DNA of 5,661 nt from the NCBI GenBank assembly GCA_958414155.1, contig CATYWI010000104.1, positions 1-5,661 on the forward strand, written 5' to 3'. Under the pieces are notes generated by a model. That model worked only from the letters and a program-made list of their open reading frames with translations. It was not told where the DNA came from and did no database searches. Position 1 is the stretch's first letter, and every line of letters begins with the position of its first letter. The DNA is from an uncultured Anaerotruncus sp. (lineage in GTDB: Bacteria; Bacillota_A; Clostridia; Oscillospirales; CAG-272). Made by a program: the position numbers and the translations under genes. Shown here piece after piece: positions 5,637 through 5,661 of the stretch.

Positions 5637-5661
5637 GGGGCTGTTAAAAGCTTTGATGCTT
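5637..5661 (+). terminator. Probable rpsB-tsf terminator hairpin, cut by the window edge
   Basis: GGGGCTGTTAAAAGC (5637-5651) is followed by TTTGAT and then GCTT, the first four bases of its reverse complement, where the sequence ends. Its position 14 nt after the tsf stop and its GC-rich base fit a rho-independent terminator. The right arm and T tract lie outside the window, so this is a prediction from a partial hairpin. Confidence 0.5.

Overview
This window looks like chromosomal DNA from a Gram-positive, endospore-forming Clostridia-type bacterium, most plausibly an Oscillospiraceae/Ruminococcaceae-like gut lineage. The evidence is strong AGGAGG-type ribosome binding sites, near-consensus sigma-A promoters with 17-base spacers, roughly balanced GC content, and a YlmC/YmxH-family sporulation gene. 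All supported genes lie on the + strand. I see no tRNA, rRNA, CRISPR array, transposon or phage gene.

Layout. (1) Positions 1-425 hold the C-terminal part of a TatD-family metal-dependent hydrolase, open at the left edge. (2) The 246-base gap at 426-671 carries a weak terminator-like hairpin, a near-perfect promoter (507-535), a dyad on the predicted transcription start, and a leader of about 130 nt with mutually exclusive stems. (3) Positions 672-2729 encode a stand-alone EF-G paralogue of the EF-G2 type, with Tyr in place of the usual catalytic His after DTPG. (4) A perfect 15-bp hairpin with an A5 loop and no T tract (2756-2790) separates it from a small unknown five-helix membrane protein (2808-3326). 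(5) Positions 3391-3684 encode a small, unusually cysteine-rich YlmC/YmxH-family protein. (6) A second near-perfect promoter (3717-3745) and a GC-rich structured leader precede rpsB (3889-4650, ribosomal protein S2) and tsf (4690-5622, EF-Ts). The right edge appears to cut through the terminator hairpin of that operon.

The unifying theme is translation. EF-G2, S2 and EF-Ts act in or around elongation, and both translation transcripts start from strong promoters and carry long leaders able to fold. The EF-G2 and rpsB-tsf coding regions contain almost no TTA, CTA or TCA codons. This fits high expression and explains the very long, probably meaningless open frames on the opposite strand.

I found no clear new multi-gene system. 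The observations most worth a second look are the two structured leaders, the T-less hairpin after the EF-G2 gene, the eight-cysteine YlmC-like protein and the unassigned membrane protein.
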